The notes under the pieces were generated by a model, which saw only the letters and a list, made by a program, of their open reading frames with translations, searched no databases and was not told where the DNA came from. From Acholoe squamosa (lineage: Eukaryota > Annelida > Polychaeta > Phyllodocida > Polynoidae), in NCBI GenBank assembly GCA_949317995.1, contig OX439035.1, positions 78,165,459 through 78,229,458 of the forward strand: a DNA stretch of 64,000 nucleotides, read 5' to 3'. Below are positions 9,372 through 18,923 of this stretch, one piece after another. The position numbers and the translations under genes are program-made. Each line of letters begins with the position of its first letter. Positions within the stretch are counted from its first letter, which is position 1.

Positions 9372-12300
9372 TTAGGTTACAGCAGACCTCAACCGGGGGC
9401 TGCGTCTAACGCCTTCGGTTAGCATTTTATTTTTCCCGGCTTTACGTACGGCCTTTTCTGGATCTCGCTTAGTCAGAGCGGGACCCTTCCCATACGTAAT
9501 GCCTTCACTCAGCGAGACTTTCTTCCATTTCTTACGATTAGGTCGTTTCCTGGCCTTCGTCTTCTTTTTTACTATAACCTCGTCTCCCGGCGTCTTTCTC
9601 GGCCGGCCTCTAGGGCGTTTCGTCGGTACTACCACGCTCGGTCCGCTAGGGACAGATTCAGGTGGTTTGTAACCGAACTCCCTCTCCGCCTCTTCGCGCC
9701 CCTTCCAGGGCCGAAGTTTTCCGACATTTGTCTTCCATTTCCTACCCGTCAGGCAGTCCTCTATCATCACCGTGGACTCGGAGATGACGCGAACGATTTT
9801 AAATGGACCTTCCCAAGGCGTTACGAGCTTCAGCTTATCCAGCGGCTCGTAGTACCTTAGTACTTTGTCCCCAACATTAAAACGAATTCGTTTAGCATTG
9901 GTGTCATAGCCCACCTTCTGCCACTTCGCACTCTTCAGCAGTTCTTTCCGAACGGCCTCGTATGCCTGTTTGAACCGGTCCCTTAATGACTCTACAAACA
10001 GCACCGTGCAGGGCGCCTCCGGGTCTATTCCAACCACTCCATACACTAAGTCGGCGGGCATTATGATGTCCTCGCCGAACACTAGCATGTTTGGGGTGCA
10101 GTTAGTTGATGAATGGACAGTGTTGTTGTAGGCATGTACTACAAACTCGCACTGTTCATCCCAGTCATCCTGGTGGGTATTAACCAGGGGCTTTAGTACT
10201 TGTATGAGGGTTCTATTGAAGCGTTCTACCTGCCCATCCGACTGTGGTCGGTACGGGTTTGTTCGGGTCTTACAAATGGCTAGGTAATGGCACATTTCCT
10301 GCCAAAGTTCTGACTCGAACTCCCTTCCCTGGTCACTGTGCATCATAAGGGGAACACCCAAATGCAGCACCCAGCCTTTCACAAATGCCTCCGCGCATGT
10401 GGCGGCTTTGTGGTTGGGAAGGGGGAACACCCGAGTGTACTTAGTATAATAGTCAGTTACGACCATCATACAAGTATTGTCTCGCGGCGTCGTTTTAATC
10501 CCACTGATGATGTCTATCGCTATTCGAGCAAATCTGACACCAAACAATTCCTGTGATAAGGGTTGCTTACCCAGGCCGGGTCCCGGTTTGTTTTTACAAC
10601 AATCCGGGCAAGTGGCGATCCACCGGAGCAGGTCGCCTCTCATACCGGGCCAGTAGTAACGCCTTTGTAGACGCTCTATCGACCTTCTCTTACCGAAATG
10701 GCCACTCGTTTGGTGGCCATGGCAATAATACATGATATCCCTCCTCATCGGGGCGGGTATCACTATTTGCAACAGCCTACCGTTGGTGGGAGTTGTCTTC
10801 CACCTACATAGTATGCCGTCTCGGATCTCTAGCTCGGCCCATTGAGCCAGCAACCGCCTCGCTTCCCTATCCTCCAGGGAAACTAGAGGCCTTGCCGGTT
10901 TAATGCCTGACCGTAGGTATTCCATTATGCGCGCAGTGGTGGGGTCTGACTGTTGAAACTTCTTGATGGTCTCCGGGGACCAATCGAGATAGCTGCATAC
11001 AGCCTCCTCCCAGGGGATACGGGGGGTGGTATAATTAAATACCAACCCGGCTACCACAGCATTGTGGGCCCCGCAGTCTTCACATGTGGCATTTTGGCAC
11101 CTTCGGATAGGCCGTCTTGACAAGGCATCCGCATTGATGTGTTTAGCACCGGGTCGGTGCTCTATTTGTTTATGCTCTAATCCGAATTCGGATAGGTGAG
11201 CTAACCAACGTCCAATCATCCCCTCGGCGTCCTTGAAGTTAAGGAGCCACCTAAGAGACGAATGGTCCGTTCTTAAAGTAAAGTCACTTCCCCAAAGGAA
11301 ATGCTTAAACTTCTTCGTATACACCACCACAGCGAGGAGTTCTCGCTTCGTGGTACAATAATTTCGCTGTGTCTTGCTTAACGTGTTGCTAGCAAATGCT
11401 ATTGGCACTTCGACTCCCTCTTGGACCTGAGAGAGAGCTGCCCCAATCGCATCATTGCTCGCATCGGTGTCTAAGATGAAATGTCCCTCGGGAGTGGGAT
11501 ATTTCAACACGGGTGTATTCCTAAATAAATCTTTTATTTTATTAAAAGACTCTTCTTGCTCGCTGGTCCATGGGAATGGGTCCCGTGCCCTACCCGGGGT
11601 CCAGTGAGCTAAGCACTGCATGGGGAAGCTGACACGAGAGTAATTCGGTATGAAATCACGATAATAGGAACAAAATCCTAAAAATGATCTCACCTCCTTA
11701 GCACTCGTGGGTCTTTCCCAATTTTCTACAGCTTCTAATTTTTCCGGATCCGCTCTTACCCCGTTAGGAGTAATGATCCTTCCCAAGTATGTAATGGTTT
11801 TCTTAAACAAATTACATTTCTTGGGTTTAAATTTAAGACCGTTTGATAGTATCCGGTCGAGGACTAGTTGCAGATTTGCCAGGCATTCCTTGAATGACTT
11901 GCCGAACACGACCACATCATCCAAGTAAACCAGGCATTTCTTCCACAAAAGGTCACTCAGTAAGGATTCCATCATGGCCTCGAATGTAGCGGGGGCGTTA
12001 CACAATCCGAAGGGTAGGACATTATACTCAAACAGCCCCATATGACTGGAGAATGCTGTCTTCTCCTTGTCTTTGGGGTGCATTGGTATTTGCCAATATC
12101 CGGACTGTAAATCCAAGGTACAGAACCATTGGTTTCCGCCCAAGCTATCTAAAGTCTCGTCTATCCTTGGTAAAGGATACGAGTTCTTCTTTGTTATACC
12201 GTTCAATTTCCGGTAGTCGACACAAAAGCGGATTGTACCGTCTTTCTTAGTAGTCATACAAACAGGGCTGGACCAGGGACTCGAGCTAGGCACGATTACC

Positions 12301-13631
12301 CCTAGGTCCAACTGTTTCTGTATTTGCTCTTCACAGATTAACTTCTTTTTAAGGGGAAGTCTACGATACGGGATTTTAAAAGGTTTCTCGCTGCCCACAT
12401 CTATGGTGTGCAACACCTTATCGGATCTACCCACCGGGCCTCCTTCCCTACCAAAAGCACCTTCGTACTTTTGTAGAAGTCTCGCTAGGCAATCCTTATC
12501 GTCCGTATTCTTTAAATCTGACTGATCAATCAGCTTTTGGAATTCTTCATCCATAGGATGCTGACTAACTGGGTTTAGTGGTTTGTTAAATTTAGCCTCG
12601 GCGACATGTTCTACCGAACTCATCCTTCCAACACTGTCGCCTCGCCTCAAATAAACCACTGAACCACTTCGGTTAGTTATGGGTAATACGGACCAAGCTG
12701 CATTAGCCACTAATGTATCCACTGAGTCTAACCCGATGCTTGACAAATACACCGTGTCGGGTTCGTAGACTCCAGCTTCATTCCTCTGAGCCATGGATCC
12801 GCCACAAAGGACATCGCAAGTGGTACCCGGTGGGATCTTCACCGTATGTACCACTGCTGCGACCGAAGACACCTGTCTCAATACGCATTGGACATGCAAG
12901 CCATACGGGTTCCGTATACTCATCATACCGTCCCTCGGGTCCAAGACGGCCCCGTATAAGCTTGCAAAATCCAATCCGAGGATTCCGTCATCACTAACCT
13001 CTGCTATAGTTGGCGAAAGAACAAACTCTTTGCCTCCTATATGGATAGGCATAAACGTCCTACCAAATGTACGCATACTGCTTCCGTCGGCCGTGCAAGC
13101 ATTTACCCCCGTTTTGAGGTTCTCATGGCTGCCGGCCACCGAATCGAAGAATCTTTTGGACACACATGAATGACTAGCTCCAGTATCCACCAAGAATTCC
13201 CCTACCCGGCCTTCCACAGATATGGGTACATACCACCGTCTCCCCCCTAAAGGCGAGGGGTTACTGGTAAACTGGTGAAAGTCTCCCGAATCACCAAGAT
13301 TCAATCCGAGTCCTCTCAGGAATTCCAGACACGGATGACTTGGGGGAAGGTGTGTCCCACACACTCGAATCAACTCTTTGATCCATCCTTCCTCTCCCCT
13401 AGTGCGGCCACTCGCCTCCATATGATCACTCCTGCACATATCAACACTAGGGTCCCTGGCCCCGGCCGAGGTGCAGGGGTGCGCACCCTCAGCCACCCGG
13501 CCTCCAGGTGTAATTGACTCGAAATCTTCCACCGGGATACCCCCGGTAGCATTTTGGCATTCGTTCCCACTCGGGGCCATGTCAGATGCCGTTGACACAA
13601 CCCCCACTAGTTTTCCACATCTGTGGAATCC
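9372..13631 (-). CDS. pol: pol polyprotein: protease, RT, RNase H, integrase
   Basis: The frame is open from 13631 and overlaps the 3' end of gag in the -1 frame, so it is probably made as a Gag-Pol fusion. Residues are counted from a GTG at 13607. Aspartic protease DTGAS is at 141-145. RT runs about 430-610 with the catalytic YLDD at 561-564. RNase H starts at the TDAS box (714-717). The integrase zinc-binding HHCC motif uses H963, H970, C1000 and C1003; the catalytic triad is D1032, D1092 and E1128, with the D-x35-E spacing of the family. A GPF-type module (TPWEGPFKIVRV) follows near 1263-1275. The C-terminal tail is strongly basic and carries KRPRGRPRK (1330-1338), an AT-hook-like sequence. 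All catalytic residues are present with no stop or frameshift, so the enzyme is probably functional. Confidence 0.95.
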   Translation of the reverse strand, partial: GFHRCGKLVGVVSTASDMAPSGNECQNATGGIPVEDFESITPGGRVAEGAHPCTSAGARDPSVDMCRSDHMEASGRTRGEEGWIKELIRVCGTHLPPSHPCLEFLRGLGLNLGDSGDFHQFTSNPSPLGGRRWYVPISVEGRVGEFLVDTGASHSCVSKRFFDSVAGSHENLKTGVNACTADGSSMRTFGRTFMPIHIGGKEFVLSPTIAEVSDDGILGLDFASLYGAVLDPRDGMMSIRNPYGLHVQCVLRQVSSVAAVVHTVKIPPGTTCDVLCGGSMAQRNEAGVYEPDTVYLSSIGLDSVDTLVANAAWSVLPITNRSGSVVYLRRGDSVGRMSSVEHVAEAKFNKPLNPVSQHPMDEEFQKLIDQSDLKNTDDKDCLARLLQKYEGAFGREGGPVGRSDKVLHTIDVGSEKPFKIPYRRLPLKKKLICEEQIQKQLDLGVIVPSSSPWSSPVCMTTKKDGTIRFCVDYRKLNGITKKNSYPLPRIDETLDSLGGNQWFCTLDLQSGYWQIPMHPKDKEKTAFSSHMGLFEYNVLPFGLCNAPATFEAMMESLLSDLLWKKCLVYLDDVVVFGKSFKECLANLQLVLDRILSNGLKFKPKKCNLFKKTITYLGRIITPNGVRADPEKLEAVENWERPTSAKEVRSFLGFCSYYRDFIPNYSRVSFPMQCLAHWTPGRARDPFPWTSEQEESFNKIKDLFRNTPVLKYPTPEGHFILDTDASNDAIGAALSQVQEGVEVPIAFASNTLSKTQRNYCTTKRELLAVVVYTKKFKHFLWGSDFTLRTDHSSLRWLLNFKDAEGMIGRWLAHLSEFGLEHKQIEHRPGAKHINADALSRRPIRRCQNATCEDCGAHNAVVAGLVFNYTTPRIPWEEAVCSYLDWSPETIKKFQQSDPTTARIMEYLRSGIKPARPLVSLEDREARRLLAQWAELEIRDGILCRWKTTPTNGRLLQIVIPAPMRRDIMYYCHGHQTSGHFGKRRSIERLQRRYYWPGMRGDLLRWIATCPDCCKNKPGPGLGKQPLSQELFGVRFARIAIDIISGIKTTPRDNTCMMVVTDYYTKYTRVFPLPNHKAATCAEAFVKGWVLHLGVPLMMHSDQGREFESELWQEMCHYLAICKTRTNPYRPQSDGQVERFNRTLIQVLKPLVNTHQDDWDEQCEFVVHAYNNTVHSSTNCTPNMLVFGEDIIMPADLVYGVVGIDPEAPCTVLFVESLRDRFKQAYEAVRKELLKSAKWQKVGYDTNAKRIRFNVGDKVLRYYEPLDKLKLVTPWEGPFKIVRVISESTVMIEDCLTGRKWKTNVGKLRPWKGREEAEREFGYKPPESVPSGPSVVVPTKRPRGRPRKTPGDEVIVKKKTKARKRPNRKKWKKVSLSEGITYGKGPALTKRDPEKAVRKAGKNKMLTEGVRRSPRLRSAVT

Positions 13632-13634
13632 CTA
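13607..13634 (-). promoter_or_regulatory. probable -1 frameshift site at the gag/pol overlap
   Basis: The pol frame opens just after a TAG at 13632-13634, and gag stops at 13607-13609, leaving an overlap of about 24 nt. In the gag frame the last codons read GTG GAA AAC TAG. The heptamer G GAA AAC ends on AAC, a strong slippery A-site codon, although the P-site repairing is imperfect. It directly precedes the stop, and pol lies in exactly the -1 frame. A re-start at GTG (13605-13607) is the alternative. Confidence 0.55.
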
Positions 13635-16600
13635 GCATTCTCCCTTTCTACGCCGTCGTCTTCGGCTTCATAGAAGGCAGCCATTACCGGCTTAGTAGCG
13701 GTACATTCAGATGAGTAGTGTCCCATGCGCTGGCACCTGAAACACTTAACCGTTCGGCGATCCACCCGGGGTCTTTGCCGATTGGCTTGGATGGCATCTG
13801 TAATTTTCTTACACATGTCTTCCAGAAGTTTGGTCATGTCCGGGGACTGAATCTTCACTTTGTCAGTGCTTACAATGGACTTGACCGCCTTATCGACAGC
13901 CTTCGGGTCACTCTTGACCTCGGATGGAGGTCTAGAGTCCCTTTGTTTATTGAAAGATTTCCTGGGAATATACTTCCTACCTGAAGTATTCTTCCTTAAT
14001 TGCATCGAACAGAAGGTGCCGTCTTCCTGTTCGATATCAATCAATTCGAAGTCGTCTGATGGAGTATTGACCTCCGACTGCTGGGTCACCGATGCTAGGG
14101 GTACCAAGCCGCTGGCATTAGGTATGTCCCCAGCTAACATAGCTCGCTTCTTCACGGCCATATCTATACCATTAAAAATGCCGTGTAGTGTTATGCCCTC
14201 CTTCCAGGCGTCCCTCGCTGCTATTTGTTCATCTCGGTCTCTTAGACCCTTGACGAATTGAGTGATCAAATCGTCCATATACCAGTCCTGGTTTTCAGTA
14301 CCGGGTCTGGCCTTACTTAGCAGGGCATGGAGTTCCATACCGTATGCTCTGAAAGCTTCATTCGGCTTCTGTGTGCGTTTCTTAAAACGGACCATCGGGT
14401 CTTCCTTGACCATATTACATAACAGTCCACTAGCAGTTTCTACTAACTGCTCAAAACTCCCAACGAGGCCGTACCAGGTTCGCCATTGCTCTACAGCCAT
14501 GCGACCCGGCCCGCCTTTCAGACATCTCACCAGATGTGGCTTGGCCTCGTATGGGGTCCATCCATTACAGTTCATCACATCGATGAAATCTTCAAACCAC
14601 TCTTTCCATGGTCGAGTACCGTCATATTCTTTAGGAATAACGGCTACCCTTCGGGCAGAATTGGGAGCATACATCAATCTAGTGCATTGCTGTTTGCTCC
14701 ATTCAATCGCCTTGGTTTCATTCAAGGTCCGATTGCCCCCTATACCACCGAAGCTAGAATTGCCAGGTGGAGGCGGTGGTGGAGGTTGAGTATACGTCCA
14801 CTGTGTACCACCGTGGTTCGTATAACTCGCGCTACCTTGGTTGGGGCCGGTACCCGAGGTACCACTATGGCTTGTGGCACCCGAAGCAGCGCCCCCCCCT
14901 TGCGCGCCTTGGTACCCGCCATCGGATTGCTGGTTTCCCGTTGACTGGCCGCCATCGTTTGATGGATTCGGTTGGGTGTTGTCATTACCAGCACCCAGCC
15001 CCGGGTCGTTACTAGGATCCACATGAATGTGGAACCCACTGGTCTCCGCACTACTGTCGGAAGCCTCTCTAGGGGTATAGTCCGGGTCCAGGTTGTGGAC
15101 TATGGGCACCTCACTTATCCGGACTCTACTAGTTCGGCCATGCTTATCCTGGGTTCTGATGTAAACACCCCCTTGATCTACGTTCCGCGAAGCATTATCA
15201 TTTACAAAAGGATTATACTGCGGATTCTTCGGTGTAGAACAGGAGACCGGGTCGCCCTGTTTCACGAACGTCGAGTTCGGGTTTATCACCCTACTCGCCG
15301 GAGGGGCATGTGTTTCCTCTTGCTCCTGTAAATAACTCTCCATAGTGGACTTATTTATTGTGAGGGTAGCTACGTCTGTAGTCAGGTTTCGCTGTTCCTC
15401 CCTAAGCTGTGCGTTTTCTGCCAAGATTTCGGATCGAATCTTTTCATTTTCAGTCACAGCTCGGTTTCTTTCTTCTTGGGCGATCATTGCCTCTCGCTTA
15501 AAAGTATCCTTAAGTAGGCGGTACTTTTCACCCTTCTCTTTCTGAGACCTGTTATATTCAGTAGTCTCCTTCCTAATCTCGGCTTGTTCCGAGACCATCT
15601 TGGCTTCTGTCTCAGCTTTCCGGAGTTGAAGTTTCTTAAGCTTCTCCTCCATTGCGTGCAACTCAGTTTGTAATTTATTTACATCCCGAGCCTTAGCAAC
15701 CTCCTCGGCTCTAGCCTTGTCGATTGCTCTAAGTTTATTGGCTTCCTCGATTTCCAACTCAGCCAGCCTCTTTTCTTTTTCCTGTGCGTCTCTTTCCTTC
15801 CGCTCCAACCGATGGGATACGGAGGATAGACGATATTTGAGGTCGGATTCTTTTAGAATCGCCTCCTGCTCCACGGATCGTAATTTTCCGATCCGGGACT
15901 TAGCTTCCTCCTCTATTTTGGATTGGGCTAACATGAATTGTTCATGTTGCCTCTTTGCCTGTAACTCTACCTGTTCCTTGGCTTTCAAATAGGCCTGAGT
16001 ATTTTTATACCCGGGACCCATCCGACGTCCGTAGATAGACTTGCGATTGCCTCCAGGGTAAAACATGGAGTCAGACAAGCCTTCGTCTAGAGATCGGCCT
16101 AGGTGATGCCTTTCCGAGCTTTTCGGTCCGATACCACTAGGCTTATCTCTTGATTTCGCGTCTGGGACTATTGCGTCCCTTTTGGTTTTACCATCGTCGC
16201 TGTCATGATCCGACGATGTCATTAGTGGGGCTACTTCGGTTCCACCACCGGGTGCTGAACCCTGGGGGGTTGCAGTACGCTGCATAGGGCTTTGTGCAAT
16301 TGGTGTACCCAAGCCGCTAGCCGAGCCTGTTGGTACCATAGGACCTAGCTGGCGTCTACTAGTTATAACTTGGGACCAATCGCTCAAGTCTAAAGTTGGG
16401 GGTCTTAACACTCCCCTGAACAATCCGGTATCCGGTACTCCTGTCTGGGGTGTAGCCGGATACAATTTTACGATGCCATCTCTGGTGGCATTGTCCCTAA
16501 GGTCGGGTGTAGAAAAAATATTTCGTACACCCTCCTGGTTAAACATTTGTTGTTGACCGGGTTTCCAGTCTAACAACAGATGCTGGGATGTGTAATCATC

Positions 16601-16666
16601 CTCTTCGAATCCCTCTAGCCCAGGGCTGGGGGGATCCGCTTCGGGTTGCCCGAGGCTTTCGGCCAA
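13607..16666 (-). CDS. gag: gag structural polyprotein with CCHC zinc knuckle
   Basis: A frame of about 1019 codons that ends at TAG 13607-13609. The first in-frame ATG is at 16544-16546 (residue 41); the frame is open further upstream through the primer site, so a non-ATG start is possible. Residues 1-215 are Ser/Pro-rich. Residues about 225-455 form a long charged coiled coil, unusual for a Gypsy gag. Residues 500-650 are Gly/Ser/Pro-rich. About 680-860 is the capsid-like region (GTRPWKEWFEDFIDVMN; VKGLRDRDEQI). A zinc knuckle C-x2-C-x4-H-x4-C lies at 975-988 and would bind the RNA genome. The protein is expected to assemble into cytoplasmic particles. Three times the usual gag size of about 300-400 residues. 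Confidence 0.92.
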   Translation of the reverse strand: MAESLGQPEADPPSPGLEGFEEDDYTSQHLLLDWKPGQQQMFNQEGVRNIFSTPDLRDNATRDGIVKLYPATPQTGVPDTGLFRGVLRPPTLDLSDWSQVITSRRQLGPMVPTGSASGLGTPIAQSPMQRTATPQGSAPGGGTEVAPLMTSSDHDSDDGKTKRDAIVPDAKSRDKPSGIGPKSSERHHLGRSLDEGLSDSMFYPGGNRKSIYGRRMGPGYKNTQAYLKAKEQVELQAKRQHEQFMLAQSKIEEEAKSRIGKLRSVEQEAILKESDLKYRLSSVSHRLERKERDAQEKEKRLAELEIEEANKLRAIDKARAEEVAKARDVNKLQTELHAMEEKLKKLQLRKAETEAKMVSEQAEIRKETTEYNRSQKEKGEKYRLLKDTFKREAMIAQEERNRAVTENEKIRSEILAENAQLREEQRNLTTDVATLTINKSTMESYLQEQEETHAPPASRVINPNSTFVKQGDPVSCSTPKNPQYNPFVNDNASRNVDQGGVYIRTQDKHGRTSRVRISEVPIVHNLDPDYTPREASDSSAETSGFHIHVDPSNDPGLGAGNDNTQPNPSNDGGQSTGNQQSDGGYQGAQGGGAASGATSHSGTSGTGPNQGSASYTNHGGTQWTYTQPPPPPPPGNSSFGGIGGNRTLNETKAIEWSKQQCTRLMYAPNSARRVAVIPKEYDGTRPWKEWFEDFIDVMNCNGWTPYEAKPHLVRCLKGGPGRMAVEQWRTWYGLVGSFEQLVETASGLLCNMVKEDPMVRFKKRTQKPNEAFRAYGMELHALLSKARPGTENQDWYMDDLITQFVKGLRDRDEQIAARDAWKEGITLHGIFNGIDMAVKKRAMLAGDIPNASGLVPLASVTQQSEVNTPSDDFELIDIEQEDGTFCSMQLRKNTSGRKYIPRKSFNKQRDSRPPSEVKSDPKAVDKAVKSIVSTDKVKIQSPDMTKLLEDMCKKITDAIQANRQRPRVDRRTVKCFRCQRMGHYSSECTATKPVMAAFYEAEDDGVERENARDSTDVEN

Positions 16667-16696
16667 TGTGGCCGCGCACCACCCCCGAACCGACTG

Positions 16697-16708
16697 GTCA
16701 CGGCACCA
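16697..16708 (-). promoter_or_regulatory. primer binding site, tRNA-His type
   Basis: One base inside the 5' LTR the - strand reads TGGTGCCGTGAC. This is complementary to the 3' acceptor end of animal tRNA-His (GTCACGGCACCA), 12 matching bases before it diverges. This fixes the element's orientation and predicts tRNA-His as primer for first-strand synthesis. Confidence 0.85.
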
Positions 16709-16709
16709 G

Positions 16710-17073
16710 TGTAATGGTTCGTATTGACTTATATGTTGGGTGGCTCTTTGGCTCGCTTACCACTAGATGTACCAACACAACACGAGTAGTTCGGGTTGGG
16801 CAAAGCCCCAGAAACCCCTACCTCTCGGGTAGGACTTTATTCAATCTCTCTGATGACAAAGTATTAGCGTCTGGACTGGACCATGTCCAGTCCCCTTCTG
16901 CCGCTCGTCCGGCTCCTTAGTAGGAGCTGGACGCGAGGCATGGTGCTGCCCCCTCTTGTACCAACGAGGTATCGCAAAGCGACACCTAGCTAGCATAGAA
17001 GGAACAAGCACCACACGAACACGTCTCTCGGATGAACGGCACTAATATATATACAATGATGCCGGCCCCTACA
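16710..17073 (-). repeat. 5' LTR of the Gypsy element
   Basis: 364 bp, TG...CA, apparently identical to 4226-4589. The TATA-like box at about 17044-17055 would drive transcription leftwards through gag, pol and the third ORF. Confidence 0.95.
17044..17055 (-). promoter_or_regulatory. TATA-like box of the 5' LTR
   Basis: On the - strand GTATATATATTAG begins about 20 nt from the LTR's outer edge. It is the only TATA-like sequence in the LTR. Position relative to the poly(A) signal is right for an R region of about 200 nt. Confidence 0.5.
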
Positions 17074-17077
17074 CAAC
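17074..17077. repeat. target site duplication CAAC, right copy
   Basis: Matches 4222-4225 on the other side of the element. Confidence 0.75.
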
Positions 17078-18240
17078 ATTGTTCCCTGTACAGACGACTA
17101 TTAGTCTGCGCCTATGCAGTATGTATATGGACTTTCTACTACAAAATGACAGACTCCATAGCGGGGTTTCATTTCCTGGAACCAAAGAGAATGTGAATTT
17201 TCATTATTCTTTCATTCAAAGAGATGCAAAGAGTAATTCCATTACTAATATAACTTATCACCTAGATAATATCAGGGGTTACTTCAGGAAAAATGAAATT
17301 ATATTGTGTCTAGATAGGAAATCATAATCTATCATGATGGGAATTAATACAGGATCCCTATGACGCATGCACATAGGCCTAATGTCGCTGCAAGGCACCA
17401 CCAGAATTCATAGGCTGGTAGGATATAAGTTTCTGGTTTGCACCTGTTCCAAAAGCAGAATTTGATATTCTGATGTCTGCATGAATAAATGGTAGCATTT
17501 TTTGTCAAAATCAATTCTAGACGAGGTTAGCTTTATGCTGATGATGCCATCAAATATTTCAATACCATACAACGTGCTTCTAGCGCGCACCCTACACCAT
17601 AGCAACTACACATACATGAGTGCTTTTTATGTATTTTTCAATCAGACACGTGTATTCTGGTTTCGATTTGTATGGACGATTCTCTCATTGTTAGAATCGG
17701 TTATTTTTGATTGTTTCATGACCAAATCAGTTGAGAGATATGGGGTGCACTCTGTGGTGAAATATTGGTCTGAAATTGGTATTACATTGACTGACAGGGA
17801 AAATTATAAGCTTTCCATTCATATAATTTATTTTAGTCTTTTGTTATGAGAACATGGTACAATGTAGTGCTAAAGTAGCCTACCTTTGATGACCTGTCAG
17901 TAATTATATCACTGCTAATAAAACCCATAACTATCAAAGGATGTACCTCTAACATAGCTTGTAAGAATACCACTCACAGATGTCCACTAAGTACCACCTC
18001 ATTTTGCCTCATAGACATGATGTATACCCTATATTAGTTGATTAGGGACCAGGGCTGCAGAGCTCACCCAGGCCCGTGGCAGTATCTGCCGTCATGTGTG
18101 AGTGGTCAGGGCCCACCTGGGAACCTGGGGATACGTATAGCTCTCCCATACGACCTGCTGTAGGTGCTAGTATTGACAAAAGGCATGTTTAACTAAACAA
18201 AATTGTATTAAATATGCATTTTCTGCCAAACACGCTACTT
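17078..18240. other. spacer, nothing recognised
   Basis: Right flank of the LTR element. The stretch 18045-18170 is GC-richer than its surroundings, but no exon with splice sites could be supported. The sequence CTAATAAAACCCATAA at about 17916 recurs at 19699 and 20559 in the repeat block to the right. Confidence 0.5.
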
Positions 18241-18800
18241 ACAGTGCTGGCCTTCAAGCCTGCTAGAGATACCCCTTTGTATACTACTTACGAGGCTGGC
18301 CTTCAAGCCTGCTAGAGATACACCTTTGTATACAGCTTACAAGGCTGGCCTTCAAGCCTGCTAGAGATACCCCTTTGTATACTACTTACAAGGCTGGCCT
18401 TCAAGCCTGCTAGAGATACCCCTTTGTATACTACTTACAAGGCTGGCCTTCAAGCCTGCTAGAGATACCCCTTTATACTACTTACAAGGCTGGCCTTCAA
18501 GCCTGCTAGAGATACACCTTTGTATACTACTTACAAGGCTGGCCTTCAAGCCTGCTAGAGATACCCCTTTGTATACTACTTACAAGGCTGGCCTTCAAGC
18601 CTGCTAGAGATACACCTTTGTATACAGCTTACAAGGCTGGCCTTCAAGCCTGCTAGAGATACCCCTTTGTATACTACTTACAAGGCTGGCCTTCAAGCCT
18701 GCTAGAGATACCCCTTTGTATACTACTTACAATGCTGGCCCTCAAGCCTGCTAGAGATACACCTTTGTATACAACTTACAAGGCTGGCCTTCAAGTCTGG
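18241..18800. repeat. 49-bp minisatellite array, about 11 units
   Basis: A unit of 49 bp, running CCCCTTTGTATACTACTTAC then AAGGCTGGCCTTCAAGCC then TGCTAGAGATA, is repeated head to tail about 11 times. Copies differ at a few sites, for example GCTTAC for ACTTAC and ACACC for ACCCC, and the last copies diverge. Each unit carries GTATAC and the palindrome-like GGCTGGCC. The units show no protein-coding potential. Confidence 0.92.
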
Positions 18801-18923
18801 TAAAAAAATGTGTCATTTGTATACTACATCAAGCCCCTTTGTATAATGCTTAAATGCCCCTTTGTTTACTACTTACAGGTTTTCGTTCAAACCTGGTAAA
18901 AGTGCCCTTTTGTATACTCCTTA

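Larger units (their letters stand above)
4226..17073 (-). mobile_element. complete Ty3/Gypsy-type LTR retrotransposon, 12.85 kb
   Basis: The element is read on the - strand: 5' LTR (16710-17073), primer site (16697-16708), gag, pol, a 480-bp gap, a third long ORF, a 755-bp tail with a polypurine tract, and the 3' LTR (4226-4589). Pol has the Gypsy domain order PR-RT-RNase H-integrase. The two 364-bp LTRs show no difference by eye, all three ORFs are open, and a CAAC duplication flanks the insertion. It is therefore young and possibly active. Its length is far above the roughly 5-8 kb usual for the group, because of a long gag and the extra ORF. It shows no sign of being a virus: no signal peptide or membrane segment is seen in the third ORF. 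Confidence 0.95.

Noticed and set aside
9004-9375. 123-codon + strand frame in the pol/third-ORF spacer
   Set aside because: No recognisable content, antisense to the element's transcript.
16697-16708. tRNA-His gene end
   Set aside because: Only the acceptor 3' sequence is present, next to an LTR; it is a primer binding site.
18241-18800. CRISPR array
   Set aside because: Repeats are contiguous 49-bp units without unique spacers, in a eukaryotic genome.
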